In this document: one piece after another, positions 30,472-33,994 of the stretch
Numbering within the stretch: the first letter of the stretch is position 1
Layout of the letters: the number at the start of each line of letters is the position of its first letter
NCBI GenBank assembly: GCA_026418475.1
Contig: JAOABG010000008.1
Span: 1 to 33,994 of the forward strand
Length of the DNA: 33,994 bases
Direction of reading: 5' to 3'
DNA from: a bacterium
GTDB taxonomy: Bacteria; DRYD01
Made by a program: the position numbers and the translations under genes
The notes under the pieces: model-generated
What the model was told of the DNA's origin: nothing
What the model saw: only the letters and a program-made list of their open reading frames with translations
Database searches by the model: none

Positions 30472-31671
30472 TTATTTTTTACTCTCTATCCACTTTTTCC
30501 TATATTCCTGTTGAATATATTCCATACTATTTGAATTACTAAAAACATCATTCATGAAATTTTTAAATATATTACTTCTTACAACAGGATCAGGAATAAC
30601 GTTATAAAAATAGAGATCAAAAACTTTGCCTTTAGGAAAAAGTTTTATCATCTCTTTTTTCACCGATCTAATAAGATCGTCCTGATCTTCAACACTGTAA
30701 TTCCCTTTTACACTAGGTAAAACAGGAACCATCTGGAAAAACCTATTCTGATTCTCAAAATTAGTTAAGAACTTTATAAACTTTAGAGAATTACTAATCC
30801 TCTCCAAATCTCTGTTATTAACAACACTTAAACTCATCATGGTAACTGGATAGTTTTTAAAAGGAAACAGAATAACAGAAGTAGAAGCGTAAAGCTCAGG
30901 ACTCTCCTTTTTTATTCTATATAAAAACTGAGGACCTATAAGAATAGAAGCCACCTTACCATCTTTATACATAGAATAAGCAACATCAACAGAAGAAACT
31001 AAAAATCCCGAAGGTAAATAATCCCTATTCTTTCTCAAAGTTGTAAAAAATTTGATAACCTGATCATTAAATGGATCATCAGGATCTCCAATCAATCCCA
31101 AACCTAACATGTCCTGTTCAAACTTCAAAAATGGATAGAAACCATAAACTCCTTTTTCCTGCCTTATTTTTCTTACTACATCAAAGAACTCTTCATAATC
31201 TCTTATTTCCACTTTAGAAAAATCAAATATCTTCTTGTTGTAAATCAACATCTTGGTAGAAGAATACCATGGAATAGTTATCAATTCATTTCCAATTTTA
31301 CACCCCTCAATCAAATTAGAATGAAAATAATGTTCTATATCTCTGTCATAAATCATTATATCAACAATCATACCCTGTTTATATAATCCAGCAGCCAACT
31401 GAGGATTAATATTTACAACATCAGGAGAAAGATCAGTACCAAAATTTGTAAGCATCTTTTGATAAATAGAATCTATTGGGTAATCCTGCCAATTAACCTC
31501 AATACCATAAATTTCCTCAAAATTCTTTATGATACCCTCAATATAATCCGTAAAATATGGCTTCAAAGAAGAAGACCAAAAAGTTATACCCGAAACCTTA
31601 TTATTTAAACCACAGGAACTTAAACAAAAAGCAAAAATAAAAAGCCCAAAAATCAGTAGAAAATAAAACAT
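30472..31671 (-). CDS. ABC-transporter solute-binding lipoprotein (family 1, sugar-type)
   Basis: The 399-residue protein has a lipoprotein signal: a hydrophobic core from residue 3 and the lipobox LSSC with Cys20. The n-region is odd because it has no Lys or Arg (MFYFLLIFGL), and an in-frame TAG four codons upstream rules out an earlier start. The mature part has the family 1 pattern: ITFWSSSLKPYF, NFEEIYGIEVNWQDYP, SPDVVNINPQLAAGLYKQG, and IPWYSSTKMLIYNKKIF. It probably binds a sugar or oligosaccharide outside the membrane. No permease or ATPase gene is visible here. AGGAGG at the end of the glycosyltransferase gene lies 12 bases upstream of the ATG, linking the two. Confidence 0.86.
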   Translation of the reverse strand: MFYFLLIFGLFIFAFCLSSCGLNNKVSGITFWSSSLKPYFTDYIEGIIKNFEEIYGIEVNWQDYPIDSIYQKMLTNFGTDLSPDVVNINPQLAAGLYKQGMIVDIMIYDRDIEHYFHSNLIEGCKIGNELITIPWYSSTKMLIYNKKIFDFSKVEIRDYEEFFDVVRKIRQEKGVYGFYPFLKFEQDMLGLGLIGDPDDPFNDQVIKFFTTLRKNRDYLPSGFLVSSVDVAYSMYKDGKVASILIGPQFLYRIKKESPELYASTSVILFPFKNYPVTMMSLSVVNNRDLERISNSLKFIKFLTNFENQNRFFQMVPVLPSVKGNYSVEDQDDLIRSVKKEMIKLFPKGKVFDLYFYNVIPDPVVRSNIFKNFMNDVFSNSNSMEYIQQEYRKKWIESKK

Positions 31672-31680
31672 AAAACTATA

Positions 31681-32448
31681 CTACCTCCTTCTTTTATTAT
31701 AGTACTCAACAAAAATTTTTGTATACATCTTTGCCCTTTCATAATGATCAACCAATAATTTAGAATTACTACCCTTGAAATTTCTTTCCTCAAAAAAAAT
31801 AAAAGGTATAGAAACCTCTCTTACAACATCAATAAAATTCAATATATCAACCCATAAATAAACAGGGAAATCATACGAAAACCTCACATTATTAAGCAAT
31901 TTATAGTTTAAAAGATTAACATAAATATATTCCAAAAGATTTCTTTTATACAATCTGAAACCACAAAAGAAATCGGAAATCCGCTTTCCATAAAATATCC
32001 TTATTAAATCAACCATTTTCTTATTGATCAAATATCTAAAAAAATTCTTTTTACTTAACATCAAACTATTAAAGGAATATCTACTACCAGTCAGAAAATC
32101 GTATTTTTTTGATAAATTCAAAAAAATCGGTATATATGATGGCAAATGCTGGAAATCACAATCTATAGTCAAAACATACTCATAACTCCTCTCAAGAGCA
32201 AAATAGAAACCTTTAAACAAATTTTCCCCATAACCCAAATTAACATCATTAAAAATAAAAAACAATTTATCCCTCATATTGAGAGGTAATGAATTATTAA
32301 TATACAAACAGATTTCCTTAGTTAAATCATCAGAATTATCCTCCATAAAAAGAAAATGAACATGTTTGCTTATATATCCCAATATTGACTTAATAAAATC
32401 CAATATTTTATCATATTCGTTGTATACTGGGCAGATAACCAAAATCAT
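31681..32448 (-). CDS. Family 2 glycosyltransferase (DPM/DPG synthase-like)
   Basis: The 255-residue protein starts with VICPVYNEYDKILDFIKSI (residues 4-22), holds LFMEDNSDDLT (33-43) for nucleotide-sugar binding, and has the metal-binding pair Asp96 and Asp98 in TIDCDFQH. Later LTGSRYS and FFCGFRLYKRN resemble polyprenyl-phosphate sugar synthases. No C-terminal membrane helix is obvious. It likely transfers a sugar from a nucleotide donor to a lipid or glycan at the inner membrane face. It overlaps the asparagine synthase gene by four bases, and the pairing suggests a surface-polysaccharide pathway with amidated sugars or amino acids (inference). Confidence 0.86.
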   Translation of the reverse strand: MILVICPVYNEYDKILDFIKSILGYISKHVHFLFMEDNSDDLTKEICLYINNSLPLNMRDKLFFIFNDVNLGYGENLFKGFYFALERSYEYVLTIDCDFQHLPSYIPIFLNLSKKYDFLTGSRYSFNSLMLSKKNFFRYLINKKMVDLIRIFYGKRISDFFCGFRLYKRNLLEYIYVNLLNYKLLNNVRFSYDFPVYLWVDILNFIDVVREVSIPFIFFEERNFKGSNSKLLVDHYERAKMYTKIFVEYYNKRRR

Positions 32449-33994
32449 AAATTACAATATATTTTCAACCAATATTCCAAATACAATAAACTCCAAATAA
32501 ACAATCTTCTATTTTTTCTACCTGTGAAATGTTCTTCTAAAACATCCTTCACATGTTTTCTACTCATCAAGTTGTATATTCTTGCCTTTGGATTCAATAG
32601 TTTCTTTTTAACAAACTCAATACTTTCTCCTTTAAACCAGCTAGTATCTGGAGCTGTAAATCCCTGCTTTTTCAATTCCGAAATCTTTGAACCTATAAGT
32701 CTATTTGCTAACAATCTTAAAATATATTTCCCATTAACAACCTCTGCCTTTTGTTTAATTTCATTATCGAAAACATCAACATTTTTAAAGCTGCTCAGTT
32801 TTAAAAAAGCAGGTATCCTCAGAGCTAAATTTATAACTTCATTATCCAGAAATGGCACCCTCACTTCCAAACCATGAGCCATAGAAAGTTTATCTTCAAT
32901 AATCAATAACCCATGTAAAAAAGTCTTTACCTCAAAATAAAAAGCCATTAACAACATAGTATCATAATCCAGTTTTTTATTACACATAGATGAAAATTGT
33001 TTTTTTAAGATAGAAACAAAAATATCTCTGGTGTAATCTTCACCTACCTCTTTAATCATTTGTTCAAATATTCTACGAAAATAATTAGGATCTACCAATC
33101 TGTGCCAATAACTATAATAGCTATCAACAAATTCCTCAAACGATTTGGCCTGTGCAAATGAATGATACCTCCATGGATATCCTCCAAAAAGCTCATCACC
33201 TCCAGTACCACTCAACACAACCTTGACAAACTTAGAAGCCAATTTAGAAGCGTAAAAATTTGGATAACTCTGCCCAACACGAGGCTCCTCTAAATGGTAA
33301 ACCAATTTTTCAAAACACCTCTCCATATCACCAGCTTTTAAAACCATTTCATAATGCTCTGTCGAAAACAAATAAGACATGTACTCAGCCTTATCTCTCT
33401 CATCAAAACTCAACTCCAAACCACTTACACTTGTCATGTCAAAACCAATAGTAAAAGTCTTCAAAGTATTGGACTTAAATAATTTAGAAGCAAAGGCTAC
33501 CAATATACCAGTATCAATACCTCCACTCAGATAACTACCCACTTCGACATCAGAAACCATTTGTCTCTTAACAGCAGATTCCATAATAACACTCAATTCA
33601 TCAATTGCTGCGTTCTTATTCAAAGAAAAATCAACTAAAGAAATGAAATCAAAATCCCAATAATCTCGGATATAAAAATTTCTCTTCAGTAAATCAATTT
33701 CAATATACTTACTAGGCTCCAAAATGAAAATATCTTTATACAATGTCTTATTTGATAAAAAATTTTGAAAAGTTAAATACTCCAATAAAGATGAATTATC
33801 CAATTTGAAATTCCAACCCCTATAAACCAGAATTGACTTCACTTCACTTGCAAATGTAAAATTATAATCTTCATCAATAGACCAGTACATTGGCTTTATA
33901 CCGCACCTATCCCTAACAAGATATAACTTCTTTTTAAAATTATCATACAAAGCAAAAGAAAACATTCCATTAAATTTTTTAACGCATTCTATAC
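32445..33994 (-). CDS. Asparagine synthase (glutamine-hydrolysing) family, 5' end outside window
   Basis: The frame stays open to the window edge (CVKKFNGMFSFALYD before and at the ATG at 33965), so the gene starts outside the window and the catalytic Cys2 of the glutaminase domain is not visible. The visible N-terminal part has RDRCGIKPMYW and FASEVKSIL of the amidotransferase domain. The synthetase domain has the PP-loop SGGIDTG (usual SGGxDS), GTGGDELFGGYPWRY, and EDKLSMAHGLEVRVPFLD. The family makes Asn from Asp with ATP and Gln, or amidates sugars and peptides in glycan clusters. Next to a glycosyltransferase, the second role is plausible. Its stop overlaps that gene's start. Confidence 0.9.
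   Translation of the reverse strand, partial: IECVKKFNGMFSFALYDNFKKKLYLVRDRCGIKPMYWSIDEDYNFTFASEVKSILVYRGWNFKLDNSSLLEYLTFQNFLSNKTLYKDIFILEPSKYIEIDLLKRNFYIRDYWDFDFISLVDFSLNKNAAIDELSVIMESAVKRQMVSDVEVGSYLSGGIDTGILVAFASKLFKSNTLKTFTIGFDMTSVSGLELSFDERDKAEYMSYLFSTEHYEMVLKAGDMERCFEKLVYHLEEPRVGQSYPNFYASKLASKFVKVVLSGTGGDELFGGYPWRYHSFAQAKSFEEFVDSYYSYWHRLVDPNYFRRIFEQMIKEVGEDYTRDIFVSILKKQFSSMCNKKLDYDTMLLMAFYFEVKTFLHGLLIIEDKLSMAHGLEVRVPFLDNEVINLALRIPAFLKLSSFKNVDVFDNEIKQKAEVVNGKYILRLLANRLIGSKISELKKQGFTAPDTSWFKGESIEFVKKKLLNPKARIYNLMSRKHVKDVLEEHFTGRKNRRLFIWSLLYLEYWLKIYCNL

Overview
This is a bacterial chromosome segment with a very AT-rich sequence, AGGAGG-type ribosome binding sites and TGA used as a stop codon (standard code 11). 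Ile ATA and Arg AGA/AGG codons dominate the + strand genes, a bias often seen in thermophiles. I cannot name the phylum. The ribosomal gene order is unlike typical Firmicutes or Proteobacteria: the S10 cluster carries an inserted transporter gene, the spc cluster stops after rplF, and rpmJ-rpsM follow directly without rplR, rpsE, rpmD, rplO, secY or rpsK. rplJ-rplL stand apart from rplK-rplA and rpoBC.

Positions 1-8089 (+ strand) form a compact run: an EF-G paralogue cut by the window edge, a HerA-type ATPase, an orphan SdhC-like cytochrome b, an oligoendopeptidase F, a short-chain dehydrogenase of the enoyl-ACP reductase type and a Glu/Leu-type amino-acid dehydrogenase. A convergent 628-residue gene of unknown function follows (8104-9990, - strand). 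Next comes the clearest regulatory element of the window: a fluoride riboswitch (10101-10186) controlling a CPA2-type cation/proton antiporter with an ND motif. Its expression platform appears to be a 13-nt strand of the aptamer that is perfectly complementary to the antiporter's ribosome binding site and start codon.

Positions 11362-12913 (- strand) hold a CCA-adding/poly(A) polymerase family enzyme with an unusual five-cysteine cluster, preceded by a small helical protein. Positions 13042-18380 (+) hold rplJ, rplL, a long acidic protein ending in a roadblock-like domain (with a possible internal start for that domain), a CvpA-like membrane protein, asnS and a group 3 sigma factor.

Positions 18388-30339 (- strand, read right to left) are the ribosomal cluster rpsJ, [MFS transporter], rplC, rplD, rplW, rplB, rpsS, rplV, rpsC, rplP, rpmC, rpsQ, rplN, rplX, rplE, rpsN, rplF preceded by rpsH, then rpmJ, rpsM, ruvX (with an A9 frameshift), a core MetE-like methyltransferase and a BirA-like protein lacking usual ligand-binding residues. 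Positions 30472-33994 (- strand) carry a glutamine-dependent asparagine synthase family protein (cut by the window edge), a family 2 glycosyltransferase and a solute-binding lipoprotein, probably a surface-polysaccharide and uptake group.

No tRNA, rRNA, CRISPR array, insertion sequence or gene-free stretch longer than 300 bases was seen. The largest gaps are 9991-10184 (divergent promoters and the riboswitch), 14140-14283, 30340-30471 and 12914-13041. By inspection the + strand is richer in A and C at silent sites throughout, so the - strand is likely the leading strand and the ribosomal cluster is co-directional with replication.
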